DNA of 64,000 nt from Thalassotalea marina (GCF_014656435.1 NZ_BNCK01000008.1:1-64000), one strand, 5' to 3'; numbered from the stretch's first letter, positions 6,047 through 16,408 are shown. Notes: generated from the sequence alone by a model not told the origin. Numbers and translations: made by a program.

Positions 6047-8887
6047 TTAAAACTTCATGTTCACGCCCAGGTTAAACACTCGACCGTAAGTACTTAAGAA
6101 ACGTACTTGCTCTCTGCGGTCAACATATGTCCAGTTACTTTCGTTAGTCATGTTGCGAATACTAAAGTTAACTGTCATGTTTTCGTTGACGTCGTAACTA
6201 GAGCTGAAATCTAACTGACCGTAGTCAACTTCCCAGCTTGCGCCACCCCATTCTTCTGGGTTGATCAGCATTTTGTTGCGCCAGTTGTACGCTATACGAG
6301 CTTGAATGCCGTCTTTTTCGTAGTATATAACTGCGTTATAAGAGTTTTTCGGCATGCGAATAAATGGAAGACCTTCTTTTTCCGGATCTTCATCTTTACT
6401 TTTCACGTAGGTATAGTTGAACTGAACACCAAAACCATCAAATGGCGCAGGAAGGATTTCAGTTAAAGCTTGTTGGTAAGCAATCTCTAAACCTTGTACG
6501 TCAGCACCATATTCGCCTGTAACATAGCTCTTCGTTCTAAAATCACGGCCATCAATCTTAGTAACACCTGTTTCGGCAAAGATAGGGTTAGTAGACTCAA
6601 TATCTTTATAGAAATACGCGGTTGTTAACGCTCCGTATTCAGAGAAGTACCACTCTAATGCAGTATCAAACTGGTTAGCGCGCATTGGCTCTAATCCAGG
6701 TGATGAAGCAGAGTATTCTTGCTTTGATAGGTTTACAGAACTCCACGCAGTTAAATAACCGATGTTTGGACGTGTTAAAACTTTTGCCGCGTTAAAACGA
6801 TAAACTAAATCTTCACGTAGGTTTAACTTGAAGTTAAGGCTAGGTAATACATCGGTGTAAGAATCTGTGTATGATACAGCTTCTTGGTATTGCGCTTGTT
6901 TACCTACAAATTGTAATACTTGTTCAATATTACCTTCGTCATCTTCTCTTTCTACATCTTGTAATTTTACTTTGTCGATGTTTAATGAGTAACCTGTACT
7001 TTTAACTTCAGTTTCAACAGCGCGAAGACCCAAGTTTAACGTGTAAGGTAGGTCAAAAATTTCATTTTCGATGTCAACTTCAACAAATGCTGCTGTTGTT
7101 GTTTCAGATAATGAGAATGAATCTTTTGGCTGAGGTGAACCTTTGATTTGCTCATTTGCTGCATCTTTAGAGATAGACTCATAAAAAGCGAAAAGCTTGT
7201 CGTAATCAAATCGTGCCCACGGCTCAGGGTGTTTACCCGCAACACCAGATAAGAAGTTGTCAAAGTTTGCATCTAACAATACTTCTTTTGGTAATCTGAA
7301 TAGGTTTAAGCCAAACATGTCTTCTGCAGAAGATAAATCTGGGTTGTAGTGCTTGTAACTATCTGATTTGAAGTAAGCACCACCGTTAGAGAACATTGAT
7401 GCGTTAGCAGAACGGAAGTTAGATCTGTCTTTAGTTTGTTTACCGTAGTGAACACCAAATCTTACCGTTGTAATGTAATCATGGTCTAATGCCCATTCAC
7501 CACCAAGACGAACTTCAGTGATTTCATCTTCAACTTCTTCACCTGAGTTGTAGCTGTAGTGAGCGCCAAAAGGAGCGTCAGATGTTAACGGCTCAGACAT
7601 AGTAATGTCTGGTAATAAATTGTTTGAAGATGCATCAATAGTGACATCTTTAACAAAGCCACGGGCAACAATAAAGCGGTTGTCACCACTGTTTTCGTTT
7701 TTAGTTGCCGAGTGTGAAACATCAGCTTCAAAAACTAATGCAGGAGAATAATACCAACGAGTGTTTAAACCCACTTGGAAAGCTTTTGTACGACGAGGTG
7801 TTGAAGAGTTAATTACTTCAGCCATTGCGCCATTACCTAACGTAAGCTTATTGACTAAGCCTTCATCATTAAAGCCTAAGTCGGTAACGTTAGGGATGCC
7901 AGGTGTCCATGATTCATCATAGGTAACAAAAGAAAGGGCATTTCGCGTACCGTCAGTGTCGTAAGACGAGTACAAGCTATCGAAAGCCATTTCGATTTTG
8001 TCGTTTGGCATCCACTGTAAAGCTAAGCTTGCGCCAATACGTTCACGGTTATCTTGCCAGTTATCGTAACGAACATAACCAGGAATAACAGAGCCGTACT
8101 CTTTATCGATAGTTTCGTCAAATTCGCCGTTGCCATCTACGTCTTGGCGAACTGAAATCCAGCTCTCGTTTCCTTCGTTATAGAAACCTTGGCCGTCATA
8201 GCGGTCAGTTCTTAATGTGCGTTCTGAATAAACGCCTGTGAAAAGTGCACCAAAAGTGCCATCAAAAAATGTGTCACTGATTAAAAATGATGCTTGAGGA
8301 TCAAACTCTTCTACACGATCTTCGTAAATACCTTTTACTGAACCGCTTAATGTAAAGCCGTCAAAATCTAGTGGGCGTCTGGTTTTAATATTGATAACTG
8401 AACCAATACCACCTTCTTGAGTACGTGCAACAGGTGATTTATATACATCAACCCCAGATAGTAGCTCAGAAGCAATTAAGTCGTAGTTAAAGTTACGGCT
8501 GTTGTGCTCTGATGCCATACGACGACCATTGATGGTAGCAACGTTGTAATCGCCACCTAAACCACGAACAATAACGTTTTGCCCTTCACCGCCATTACGT
8601 GTGATTGTGATGCCAGTTACACGTTGAAGTGCTTCTGCAATGTTTTGATCTGGAAATTTACCAATGTCTTCAGCAACGATAGCGTCGACAACGTTAACTG
8701 AGTTTTGTTTGATAAAAAGAGATTCTTTAATACTGTTCTTTAAGCCAGTTACCTGGATTACTTCAATTTTATCTTCAGTATCTTTTTTATCTTTATTTGA
8801 TGCTTGAGTATCTTGAGCTTGGGCAGCATAGCTGCACAAAACACTCGAAATGATCAAGCTTAATGTAGTTTTCTTGTGACTTTTCAC
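6047..8887 (-). CDS. TonB-dependent outer-membrane receptor for GalNAc-type glycans
   Basis: A 946-residue outer-membrane transporter. It has a signal peptide (cleavage after AAQA), a possible TonB box near IEVIQVTG, a plug domain at about residues 50-170 (IAEALQRVTGITITRNGGEG, then VIVRGLGGDYNVATING) and a 22-strand barrel ending in a terminal Phe (GVNMKF). It belongs to the large TonB-receptor class typical of marine sugar users. Its place in the Aga locus and the operator motif between it and the divergent agaR gene suggest uptake of GalNAc-containing oligosaccharides with TonB-ExbBD energy. The start is GTG 8887, preceded by AAAGGGGAA. A decayed tail of a related receptor lies downstream. 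Confidence 0.85.
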   Translation of the reverse strand: MKSHKKTTLSLIISSVLCSYAAQAQDTQASNKDKKDTEDKIEVIQVTGLKNSIKESLFIKQNSVNVVDAIVAEDIGKFPDQNIAEALQRVTGITITRNGGEGQNVIVRGLGGDYNVATINGRRMASEHNSRNFNYDLIASELLSGVDVYKSPVARTQEGGIGSVINIKTRRPLDFDGFTLSGSVKGIYEDRVEEFDPQASFLISDTFFDGTFGALFTGVYSERTLRTDRYDGQGFYNEGNESWISVRQDVDGNGEFDETIDKEYGSVIPGYVRYDNWQDNRERIGASLALQWMPNDKIEMAFDSLYSSYDTDGTRNALSFVTYDESWTPGIPNVTDLGFNDEGLVNKLTLGNGAMAEVINSSTPRRTKAFQVGLNTRWYYSPALVFEADVSHSATKNENSGDNRFIVARGFVKDVTIDASSNNLLPDITMSEPLTSDAPFGAHYSYNSGEEVEDEITEVRLGGEWALDHDYITTVRFGVHYGKQTKDRSNFRSANASMFSNGGAYFKSDSYKHYNPDLSSAEDMFGLNLFRLPKEVLLDANFDNFLSGVAGKHPEPWARFDYDKLFAFYESISKDAANEQIKGSPQPKDSFSLSETTTAAFVEVDIENEIFDLPYTLNLGLRAVETEVKSTGYSLNIDKVKLQDVEREDDEGNIEQVLQFVGKQAQYQEAVSYTDSYTDVLPSLNFKLNLREDLVYRFNAAKVLTRPNIGYLTAWSSVNLSKQEYSASSPGLEPMRANQFDTALEWYFSEYGALTTAYFYKDIESTNPIFAETGVTKIDGRDFRTKSYVTGEYGADVQGLEIAYQQALTEILPAPFDGFGVQFNYTYVKSKDEDPEKEGLPFIRMPKNSYNAVIYYEKDGIQARIAYNWRNKMLINPEEWGGASWEVDYGQLDFSSSYDVNENMTVNFSIRNMTNESNWTYVDRREQVRFLSTYGRVFNLGVNMKF

Positions 8888-8978
8888 AGGTTTCCCCTTT
8901 AAGCAATTGTTGTATTAATAGTTAGCTTTATATGTTTCCTGTGTATAATTTATGATTAATGAAAGGTGATTATCAAGT

Positions 8979-9004
8979 ATGAAAGTTAATAAAAACTTTC
9001 GAAA
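8979..9004. promoter_or_regulatory. Candidate AgaR operator, receptor/agaR divergent region
   Basis: ATGAAAGTT and CTTTCGAAA half-motifs lie 7 bp apart between the receptor gene (minus) and the DeoR-family gene (plus). An extra GAAAG lies at 8961. The same halves recur before three other Aga transcription units (11647, 11736, 20026). The repetition is direct; the identity of the regulator is inferred. Confidence 0.65.
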
Positions 9005-9158
9005 AAACTACGAAGACTGCTATATTTATAGCTGGTTGATGAGTTAAGTGGTTGTAAATAAATGGTAAAATTAAAACGAAAGGGTGTTCGTAAAAAATGA
9101 TGAATTGAAAGGTATCGAAAGTGTGTTACTATCTAAGTAACAGTTTCAAGGAGTGTGT

Positions 9159-9920
9159 ATGAGAGCAATAGAGCGCAGGCATGAGATAGTGCAAGATACA
9201 TTGGCACATGGAAAAGTTGAAGTAGATCAATTAGTAGCGCGCTACGATGTATCTGCAGTGACGATAAGAGCCGACCTAAACTATTTAGCGAAAAAAAATT
9301 TACTGGTGAGAACACGTGGTGGCGCTGTCGCGAGTCATAGAATTCAACGAGAGCTGACCATTGACGAAAAGCATAACGCGCAAACAGAAGTAAAAAGGCG
9401 GTTAGCGGCTGCAGCGAAAAGTTTAATTAACGAAGGTGATGCACTAATTTTAGATTCAGGCTCAACGACAGCTGAAATTGCCAAAACACTTGGTGACTTA
9501 GAACATCTGGTGGTGATGACCAATGGTTTAAACGTTGCACAAAACTTATTGCAGCACGACGGCATAGAAGTGTTAATGACCGGTGGCATTTTACGAAAAA
9601 CATCACAATCGTTTTACGGTAGGCAAGCGGAAGACAGTATTGAACGTTATCACTTTAACAAGGTAATACTGGGCGTTGATGGCATTGATTTTAATAGTGG
9701 TTTAACAACCCACTTTGAATATGAAGCGATTCTAAATCGACTCATGTGTAACGTTGCTGGCACCGTTATCGCAGTTACTGATTCATCGAAGTTTAATCGA
9801 GCGGGCGTACATAAAATATGTGGCTTAGAGGATTTAGATGTATTGGTCACTGATGAGGGCGTGCCAGAGATGTTCGTTAAAGAAGTTGAAAAGCTTGGCG
9901 TTAAAGTCATTATCGCCTAG
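9159..9920 (+). CDS. agaR: DeoR-family transcriptional regulator (AgaR-like, copy 1)
   Basis: A 253-residue DeoR/GlpR-type regulator. The N-terminal helix-turn-helix (residues 1-58) starts MRAIERRHEIV and contains VSAVTIRADLNYL; the C-terminal sensor domain shows the family's DSGSTTAEIAK, MTNGLNVAQ and VTDSSKF segments, which bind sugar phosphates. ATG 9159 follows AAGGAG with 5-nt spacing, so an in-frame GTG at 9153 is unlikely. Probable repressor of the GalNAc genes, released by a phosphorylated GalNAc derivative. A close paralogue at 20244-21014 bounds the other end of the locus; which copy controls which promoter cannot be told. Confidence 0.85.
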   Translation: MRAIERRHEIVQDTLAHGKVEVDQLVARYDVSAVTIRADLNYLAKKNLLVRTRGGAVASHRIQRELTIDEKHNAQTEVKRRLAAAAKSLINEGDALILDSGSTTAEIAKTLGDLEHLVVMTNGLNVAQNLLQHDGIEVLMTGGILRKTSQSFYGRQAEDSIERYHFNKVILGVDGIDFNSGLTTHFEYEAILNRLMCNVAGTVIAVTDSSKFNRAGVHKICGLEDLDVLVTDEGVPEMFVKEVEKLGVKVIIA

Positions 9921-10024
9921 CTAATGAATTTTAACTAAGCGTTATTGCTACAAACTACCTTTCCAACCTATAGCAATTCGTATAAATCACCTACCAACTA
10001 GTATGAACCATCAAAAAATCAGTT

Positions 10025-10050
10025 AAAAAAAGGCCCACATTACGTGGGCC
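10025..10050 (-). terminator. Rho-independent terminator of the GH109-like gene
   Basis: GGCCCAC/GTGGGCC forms a 7-bp stem with a 5-nt loop, followed on the minus strand by seven Ts. It lies just beyond the stop of the minus-strand gene at 10093. Confidence 0.9.
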
Positions 10051-10092
10051 AAAGGTATCTACAATTTAAAAGGAAAGTAAGATTTAAGTAGA

Positions 10093-11550
10093 TTAAGAAA
10101 CGATGCCTAGAGGTTTACCTGTTTTCCAAGCACCACGTGTAAAGTCAGGAATTGTCTGACTGTTACTACGATCTGCAACTGACGCCATGCTCAGTGGGAA
10201 GATCACCGACCATGCAGCCGCGTCATAAACGTCTTGATCTAGTGGTTCATTGTTACGTAAACAGTGAACCATACGCCATAACATGATGAAGTCCATACCA
10301 CCGTGACCACCATTACGTACAGCTTCTTCACCCATTCTTGTCCATAATGGATGATCAAAATGTTTGTACCATTTTTCCATGTCGTAATCCCAACTATGGA
10401 AATTCGCAAGATGAGGTTTTCTTCCTTGTTCACCATTAGCTTTCCATTTAGCTAATGCTTCTTTATATTCGTTTTCGTAAATTGCTTTGATTTTTGGTGG
10501 TGCAGTTTCAAGCGCAATACGGTTAGGGAAGCCAGCAAAAGTACCATTAGTACCTTGAATTAAGTTATGTCTGCTGTACGGGCGAGGGCTCGTTGTATCA
10601 TGTTGAACCATGATAGAGCGACCTTTCACTGTTTTAATAATGCTAGTGTTCATGTCACCAGCAACATAATTTAGTGCGTTGCGTGAATGGTTTGCGTCAA
10701 ACTCACGTTTCGCGTAGGCTGCGCGACCAAGTGCAGGTGAACTCATCGACGTTACATAGTCAAAACGGTCACCACGGTTAATGTTCATGTATTGTGCAAC
10801 TGGGCCTAAACCATGTGTAGGGTATAGGTTACCGTTACGTTTAGTATGCCAGAATGTACGCCACGAACCCGTGCTGTGTTCAATTTCTTTCATTTGCCAA
10901 CGCAGTTCATGAATATAAGCAGCTTCAGCATGTAATAGGTCACCAAATAAACCTAAACGTGCCATGTTAAGCACCATCAGCTCATCACGACCATAGTTTA
11001 CGTTTTCCATCATCATGCAGTTTTTCTGCGTTCTTTCAGCTGTGTCAACTAACTGCCAACATTCTTCAACTGTTGTTGCCGCTGGTACTTCAACAAAGGC
11101 ATGTTTACCACTTTCCATGGTATCAACAGCCATTGGTGTGTGCCATTTCCATGGTGTTGAAATAATAACAATGTCGATGTCATCACGAGATAACATGTCA
11201 CGATATGCGTAATCAGAACCTGTGTAACGACCAGGTTTAGGTAAGCCCTTCTTTACTACGTAGTCGATTGACTTGTCTAACATTTCCGCATGTGTATCAC
11301 AAATTGCTTTAATTTCCACACCTTCGATTTGACAGAAATGTTTTACGTGACCGCTACCACGTTGGCCAACCCCAATAAAACCTACACGAACAATGTCTAA
11401 TTGGGTTTTCAAACCCATAACACTGCTGCCTTTAGCTTTTGGAATAAAACCTTGAGTGTTGTTACTGCTAGAAGCACAACCTGCAGCAACCGTAGCTGCA
11501 GAGACTGCTGCTGCAGACTTAAGAAACTTACGACGATCTATCGTTGACAT
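10093..11550 (-). CDS. Tat-exported GH109-like alpha-N-acetylgalactosaminidase (Gfo/Idh/MocA fold)
   Basis: A 485-residue protein of glycoside hydrolase family 109, which removes terminal alpha-linked GalNAc using a tightly bound NAD. A twin-arginine signal ([15 protein letters not shown]) ends in a lipobox-like AAGC, so the folded, cofactor-loaded enzyme is probably exported and membrane-anchored. The Rossmann motif is [13 protein letters not shown] (near residue 47), and family segments include [23 protein letters not shown] and [18 protein letters not shown] 11550 follows AGGGGA; an upstream in-frame ATG (11640) would bury the Tat motif. It has its own promoter and a candidate operator (11647-11663), divergent from agaZ. 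Other linkage specificities are possible. Confidence 0.85.
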   Translation of the reverse strand: MSTIDRRKFLKSAAAVSAATVAAGCASSSNNTQGFIPKAKGSSVMGLKTQLDIVRVGFIGVGQRGSGHVKHFCQIEGVEIKAICDTHAEMLDKSIDYVVKKGLPKPGRYTGSDYAYRDMLSRDDIDIVIISTPWKWHTPMAVDTMESGKHAFVEVPAATTVEECWQLVDTAERTQKNCMMMENVNYGRDELMVLNMARLGLFGDLLHAEAAYIHELRWQMKEIEHSTGSWRTFWHTKRNGNLYPTHGLGPVAQYMNINRGDRFDYVTSMSSPALGRAAYAKREFDANHSRNALNYVAGDMNTSIIKTVKGRSIMVQHDTTSPRPYSRHNLIQGTNGTFAGFPNRIALETAPPKIKAIYENEYKEALAKWKANGEQGRKPHLANFHSWDYDMEKWYKHFDHPLWTRMGEEAVRNGGHGGMDFIMLWRMVHCLRNNEPLDQDVYDAAAWSVIFPLSMASVADRSNSQTIPDFTRGAWKTGKPLGIVS

Positions 11551-11646
11551 GATATCCCCTTTTTTAATTAGTTTTGCGTTGAGCACACTATTAATCGTTG
11601 TTGTTGCACATTTATACCACCAAAAATGCAAACAAGGCAATAAAAG

Positions 11647-11663
11647 CTTTCGAAAACTTTCAT
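11647..11663. promoter_or_regulatory. Candidate AgaR operator before the GH109-like gene
   Basis: CTTTCGAAA overlaps an inverted ATGAAAGTT half (plus-strand CTTTCGAAAACTTTCAT), about 97 bp upstream of the minus-strand start codon. It has the same two halves as the other candidate Aga operators but closer together. Confidence 0.6.
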
Positions 11664-11735
11664 AAAATATTTTTTGATATAGGTCTTGGTGTTGTTAAGT
11701 GTTTGAATGTTATGGTTATATTGTCATAAGTTTGG

Positions 11736-11775
11736 CTTTCGAATAATTTTTAGCTTGTGAAAGTAAATGAAAGTT
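11736..11775. promoter_or_regulatory. Candidate AgaR operator cluster before agaZ
   Basis: CTTTCGAA (11736-11743), GAAAG (11759-11763) and ATGAAAGTT (11767-11775) lie 65-105 bp upstream of the agaZ start. They repeat the motifs seen at 8979, 11647 and 20026, with wider spacing. Confidence 0.55.
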
Positions 11776-11840
11776 GCTAGTGTTTATTTAAATTTTCGTA
11801 AAGCTGAACAATTAACGGCTATGAGTTCATTGGACAAGAA

Positions 11841-13145
11841 ATGAAATATTTATTATCTAAGATTCAGGAAAATAGAGAGACAGGTCAAGGTGGTATCTAC
11901 TCTGTATGTTGTGCACACCCATTAGTTATTAAGGCTGCGATGATGCAGGCCGTTAAAGATGGGCAGTCTGTGCTAATCGAATCGACAGCAAACCAAGTAA
12001 ATCAATTTGGCGGTTATACAGGGATGAAGCCTATTGATTTTGTTAATTTTGTTTATGATATTGCTGATGAGCTAGATTTCCCTCGTGAACGCATTATTTT
12101 AGGTGGTGATCATCTAGGCCCTGTTTGTTGGGTAGATAAAGGTGCGGAAGAGGCGATTGAGCTTTCAAAAGATTTAATTGCAGAATATGTGAAAGCTGGT
12201 TTTAAAAAGATTCACTTAGATACAAGCATGGCATGTTTTGGTGATCCACAGGCAGTGCCAGAAGAAGAAATTGCATATCGTGCTAGTGTGTTGTGTAAAG
12301 TTGCTGAACAAACTGCGATTGAAACGTTTGGCTATTCAGATTTACTTTATGTTGTTGGCACTGAAGTACCGGTACCTGGCGGTGAAACAGAAGCAATTGA
12401 AAGCGTCGAAGTGACATCAACGGCAAGTGTCGATCTTACCCTTAAGCATCATTATGATGCGTTTAAAGCGCTAGGCTTAGAAAAAGCGATTTCTCGTATT
12501 ATTGCTATTGTTGTGCAGCCTGGGGTTGAATTCGACCATACACAAGTGGTGGATTATCAGCCAGAAGAAGCTAAAGCTTTAGCTAAGCATATTGAAAAAA
12601 TTGATAATATTGTATTTGAAGCGCATTCAACTGATTATCAAAAGAATGATGCATATAAGGCATTGGTTTCAGATCATTTCGCTATTTTGAAAGTTGGCCC
12701 TCAACTGACGTTTGCATTACGCGAGGGGCTTTTTGCCTTGTCCTATATCGAAGAATATTTAGTTGCACCGGAAAAGCGTTCATATTTACGCGACGTGTGC
12801 GAACAAACTATGTTGGCAGAGCCTGCAAACTGGAAAAAATATTACCAAGTACCAGCAAGCTTAGAGCCATTCTATCGCCATTATAGTTTTAGCGATCGTA
12901 TTCGTTATTATTGGGCAAATGATAGAGTTAACCAAGCAGTTAAACGCATGATGCAAAACCTTTCAGAGGTTGATATTCCACTACCGTTAGTGAGTCAATT
13001 TTTGCCGGAACAATTTCAAGCCATTAGAAATGGCAAATTATCGCTTGATGCACAAGCGTTAGTTATTGATAAAATAATGCAGGTGACTTCGGTATATTCA
13101 AATGCCTGTCAAACAAACAATGCTCAAGAGAAAGCTATCGCATGA
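11841..13145 (+). CDS. agaZ: D-tagatose-1,6-bisphosphate aldolase subunit GatZ/KbaZ-like (AgaZ)
   Basis: A 434-residue member of the GatZ/KbaZ family, needed for full activity and stability of tagatose-bisphosphate aldolase, which splits tagatose-1,6-bisphosphate to dihydroxyacetone phosphate and glyceraldehyde-3-phosphate. Typical segments are an N-terminal GGIYSVCCAHPLVIKAA, the ESTANQVNQFGGYTGM stretch and GGDHLGPVCW. Length matches the family (about 420-430). It heads the operon, and its stop overlaps agaS by 4 bp. No catalytic AgaY/KbaY partner and no tagatose-6-phosphate kinase gene is in the window, so those steps must be encoded elsewhere. Confidence 0.88.
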   Translation: MKYLLSKIQENRETGQGGIYSVCCAHPLVIKAAMMQAVKDGQSVLIESTANQVNQFGGYTGMKPIDFVNFVYDIADELDFPRERIILGGDHLGPVCWVDKGAEEAIELSKDLIAEYVKAGFKKIHLDTSMACFGDPQAVPEEEIAYRASVLCKVAEQTAIETFGYSDLLYVVGTEVPVPGGETEAIESVEVTSTASVDLTLKHHYDAFKALGLEKAISRIIAIVVQPGVEFDHTQVVDYQPEEAKALAKHIEKIDNIVFEAHSTDYQKNDAYKALVSDHFAILKVGPQLTFALREGLFALSYIEEYLVAPEKRSYLRDVCEQTMLAEPANWKKYYQVPASLEPFYRHYSFSDRIRYYWANDRVNQAVKRMMQNLSEVDIPLPLVSQFLPEQFQAIRNGKLSLDAQALVIDKIMQVTSVYSNACQTNNAQEKAIA

Positions 13146-14272
13146 CACATTATTTAACTTTTTCAGAACAAGAACTGAAGCAAAATAACGCCTATTGGAC
13201 AGCAAAAGAGATTGCTCAACAACCTCAAGCCTGGCAACAAGTTTTGCACTCAGTTGAGCAACAACGTGAAGCGTTAGACAGCTTTTTAGCACCGATATTA
13301 GCGCAACCAAAACTTCGTATTATTTATACCGGTGCAGGGACTTCTGCTTATGTTGGTGATGCGGTAGCACCTGAAATCGCCAAGATTACGGGTCGTACCA
13401 GTGTTGCAATTAGCACGACTAATATCGTGAGTAACCCAGAGAACTATTTGTTAGCTGAATATCCTACCTTGGTTATTTCCTACGCTAGATCAGGTAATAG
13501 TCCTGAAAGCTTAGCGGCAGTAGAGTTAGCGGACAGCTTGGTCGATAATTGCTATCACTTGATTATCACTTGTAACCCTGAAGGGGAATTAGCGACAGGA
13601 TCTAATGGCAAAGACAACCGTTATACCTTGTTAATGCCACAGCAAACGCTTGATCAAAGTTTTGCGATGACCAGCAGCTTTACCTCAATGTTAGTTGCAA
13701 CTATGTGTGTGTTTTCAACTGACTCTAGTCAGTTACTTAGTGCTATTAAAACCAGTGATGTATTGTTGGAAAATCAACTTGAAGAGATTAAACAGCAGGC
13801 AGAAAATATGCCTGAGCGAGTAGTTTTCTTAGGTTCTGGTCCATTACTTGGTATAGCCAAAGAAGCGGCGCTTAAATGTTTAGAGTTAACAGCTGGCCAA
13901 GTATTTAGTTACTGTGAAAGCCCACTGGGTTTTAGACATGGACCAAAATCACTAGTTAATGGTAATACTGATATTTTTGTCATGATGTCAAATGACGAAT
14001 ATACACGAAAATATGACAGCGATTTGCTTAGTGAGTTGCAGCGTGATGGTATTGCCAAGTCAATTTATGTTATTGATCAATCTGCTGGCGAATTAGCGAC
14101 TAAAACCGATGATATTTGGGCATCGTTACCGTATATTGTGCACTGTCAGTTGTTGTCATTTTACAAGTCACTACAATTGTCATTAACGCCTGATAACCCG
14201 TGTCCGTCAGGCGAAGTAAATCGCGTCGTTCAAGGTGTGACAATTTATCCGCACCCAAACAGCAGAGTTTAG
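13142..14272 (+). CDS. agaS: Galactosamine-6-phosphate deaminase/isomerase, SIS domain (AgaS)
   Basis: A 376-residue protein with two sugar-isomerase (SIS) domains. The first has IIYTGAGTSAYVGD and SYARSGNSPES, the second VFLGSGPLLGIAKEAALK and ESPLGFRHGPKS. AgaS turns galactosamine-6-phosphate into tagatose-6-phosphate and ammonia. ATG overlaps the agaZ stop (ATGA), indicating translational coupling. Length agrees with characterised AgaS proteins (about 384). The sugar operon context separates it from glucosamine-6-phosphate synthase relatives, which have an extra glutaminase domain. Confidence 0.9.
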   Translation: MTHYLTFSEQELKQNNAYWTAKEIAQQPQAWQQVLHSVEQQREALDSFLAPILAQPKLRIIYTGAGTSAYVGDAVAPEIAKITGRTSVAISTTNIVSNPENYLLAEYPTLVISYARSGNSPESLAAVELADSLVDNCYHLIITCNPEGELATGSNGKDNRYTLLMPQQTLDQSFAMTSSFTSMLVATMCVFSTDSSQLLSAIKTSDVLLENQLEEIKQQAENMPERVVFLGSGPLLGIAKEAALKCLELTAGQVFSYCESPLGFRHGPKSLVNGNTDIFVMMSNDEYTRKYDSDLLSELQRDGIAKSIYVIDQSAGELATKTDDIWASLPYIVHCQLLSFYKSLQLSLTPDNPCPSGEVNRVVQGVTIYPHPNSRV

Positions 14273-14301
14273 GTTAATTTTAAGAAATTTAATGGTTTAA
14301 A

Positions 14302-15222
14302 ATGACAATGTTGACCTACGGTTTGGATATTGGCGGGACTAAAATTGAAACCGCCATTTTTAATGAAAACTTAGAGCAAGTTGATTGCTGGCGTGTAAAA
14401 ACGCCAGTGAATGATTACCAACAATTTTTATCTACAGTGATCGCACAGATTGAGGCGGCTGATGCTAAAAGTCATAGCAAAGGCAGTATTGGTATTGGCA
14501 TGCCTGGATTGATTGATCATCAGGGCAAAGTGCTATCAGCCAATATTCCCTGTGCCACAGGTAAATTAATCAAACCGGATTTAGAATTAGCGCTTAAACG
14601 CAGTGTTGTCATTCACAACGACACTCGCTGTTTTGCTTTATCTGAAGCATGGCATGGCGCTGGTCAAGACTTTAGCCGCGTGTTTTGCGCTATTATCGGT
14701 ACCGGCGCTGCGGGCGGTATGTGTGTTGATGGTAAGTTGCAAAAAACCCAATTGGGTGTTGCTGGCGAATATGGTCATTTACCTTTGTCAGCAGTGTTGC
14801 AGCAAAAATATAAACTGCCTGTTTTGCAATGTGGCTGTGGTTTAATGGGCTGTGTAGAGTCCTACATTTCAGGCCCTGGTATCAGCAAGTTGTATCAGCA
14901 TTTTGCCAATGAACAGATCAGTGCCAAAGAATGGCATTTGCGTCTTGTGCAAGGTGAGCATTATGCGCAAGTGGTTTTATCTTGTTACCTTGATATTTTA
15001 GGTGAAGTGTTTGCCACACTGGTCAAACTAATGGAGCCCGAAGCCATAGTTTTAGGTGGCGGTTTATCTTTGGTTGATGCAATTGTCGACGGTTTACCTG
15101 AATATATTGCCAGACATATGTTCCCAGGCTTTCAATCACCTAAGGTGTTAAGAGCAAAGTATGGTGATTCAAGTGGTGTGCGCGGCGCGGCGATTTTAGG
15201 AGCTAATCATGCAATTTGCTGA
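14302..15222 (+). CDS. agaK: N-acetylgalactosamine kinase, ROK family (AgaK)
   Basis: A 306-residue ROK sugar kinase. Visible are the ATP phosphate loop (YGLDIGGTKIETAIF), the catalytic Asp in VIHNDTRC, the glycine-rich IGTGAAGGMCVDGK loop, and the zinc site CGCGLMGCVESY. It phosphorylates free GalNAc brought in by the permease; this replaces the PTS found in enteric bacteria. It follows agaS by 29 bp and overlaps agaA by 14 bp. GalNAc rather than GlcNAc specificity is inferred from the operon. Confidence 0.88.
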   Translation: MTMLTYGLDIGGTKIETAIFNENLEQVDCWRVKTPVNDYQQFLSTVIAQIEAADAKSHSKGSIGIGMPGLIDHQGKVLSANIPCATGKLIKPDLELALKRSVVIHNDTRCFALSEAWHGAGQDFSRVFCAIIGTGAAGGMCVDGKLQKTQLGVAGEYGHLPLSAVLQQKYKLPVLQCGCGLMGCVESYISGPGISKLYQHFANEQISAKEWHLRLVQGEHYAQVVLSCYLDILGEVFATLVKLMEPEAIVLGGGLSLVDAIVDGLPEYIARHMFPGFQSPKVLRAKYGDSSGVRGAAILGANHAIC

Positions 15223-16396
15223 GTGTTTTTCCATTCGCGCGGGTGAAATATATACCGAGCAGGGAATACTTAAAGATCACTGGTTGTTGGTAGAACAGCA
15301 AAAGATTGTTGCCATTGGCCGTGAACCACACATCGACTGGCCACAATTTGATTTTCCATCCCTGAAAATGGTGCCAGGGATGATTGATTTGCATATTCAT
15401 GGACGTGATGGTTTTGACATCATGGACGGAACCGATGAAGCGATAGACGCGATTTCAGCGTCTTTGGCTAAATTTGGTGTCACTGGCTTTTTAGGTACTA
15501 CCGTCACGGCTAAATGGGATGTCACCCTTGAAGCTTATCAGGCTATTGGCCGAGCAAGAGAACGAAAGTTACCTGGCGCAAAAATTCTTGGTGCATATAA
15601 CGAAGGTTTGTTTTTCAGCGAGGCGCAAAAAGGAGCTCATAATGAAAAGTTCTTTTTACCATTAACGCAAGAGCGAATTGACGCCATTATTGACGCCAGT
15701 AAAGGCTCACTAAAAATGTTTGCTTTAGCACCTGAGCTTGAAGATAACATGGCGATGATCCCTTATTTAGTGGAAAAAAACGTTGTGCCTATGTTAGGCC
15801 ATACCAATGCAAATCATGAACAAACGAAAGAGGCGCTGCGCTTAGGTGCTTGTGGTGGTGTTCATGTATTTAATGGCATGAAAGGTATTCATCATAGAGA
15901 TCCTGGCTGTGCTGGTACCTTGTTGATGGATAAAAAGGCACTTGTGGAAGTGATTGCCGATGGTATTCATTTACATCCGCTGATTATGCAAATGGTATTA
16001 CAGCTTAAAGGCGAAGAAAAAGTGGCTTTGATCAGTGATTGCATCAATGCCGGTGGCCTTGCCGATGGTCAATATCGATTAGGTGAACTTGATATTGTTG
16101 TTGAACACGGGGTTGCTCGTACACTCACCAACTCTTTGGCGGGTAGCACGTTAACGCTCAATAAAGCGGTTAAAAATATGGTAGAGCTTGCTGATGTTAG
16201 CTTTGCTCGTGCAATTAATATGGCAACTAGTTCACCAGCCAAGCACATTCAACTTCAAGAGTCTGTTGGCAGTATCGCCGTAGGTAAATTTGCTGACTTA
16301 GTGTTAATGGCTGAAGATTGTAGCGTACATGGCACTATCATTGATGGGAAACTTTGTTATCATTCGCCACAACTCAGTACTTTTATCAGCGAATAA
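15209..16396 (+). CDS. agaA: N-acetylgalactosamine-6-phosphate deacetylase (AgaA/NagA family)
   Basis: A 395-residue amidohydrolase that removes acetate from GalNAc-6-phosphate to give galactosamine-6-phosphate for AgaS. The metal-site features are present: DLHIHGRDGFDIMDG (HxH, about residue 60), LGHTNANHEQ, DGIHLHP and the catalytic Asp in LISDCINAGG. A C-terminal GSIAVGKFADLV segment is typical of amidohydrolases. ATG 15209 overlaps the end of agaK. GlcNAc-6-phosphate deacetylases are close relatives; the pathway context favours GalNAc. Confidence 0.88.
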   Translation: MQFAECFSIRAGEIYTEQGILKDHWLLVEQQKIVAIGREPHIDWPQFDFPSLKMVPGMIDLHIHGRDGFDIMDGTDEAIDAISASLAKFGVTGFLGTTVTAKWDVTLEAYQAIGRARERKLPGAKILGAYNEGLFFSEAQKGAHNEKFFLPLTQERIDAIIDASKGSLKMFALAPELEDNMAMIPYLVEKNVVPMLGHTNANHEQTKEALRLGACGGVHVFNGMKGIHHRDPGCAGTLLMDKKALVEVIADGIHLHPLIMQMVLQLKGEEKVALISDCINAGGLADGQYRLGELDIVVEHGVARTLTNSLAGSTLTLNKAVKNMVELADVSFARAINMATSSPAKHIQLQESVGSIAVGKFADLVLMAEDCSVHGTIIDGKLCYHSPQLSTFISE

Positions 16397-16408
16397 TAAG
16401 AAACTTGT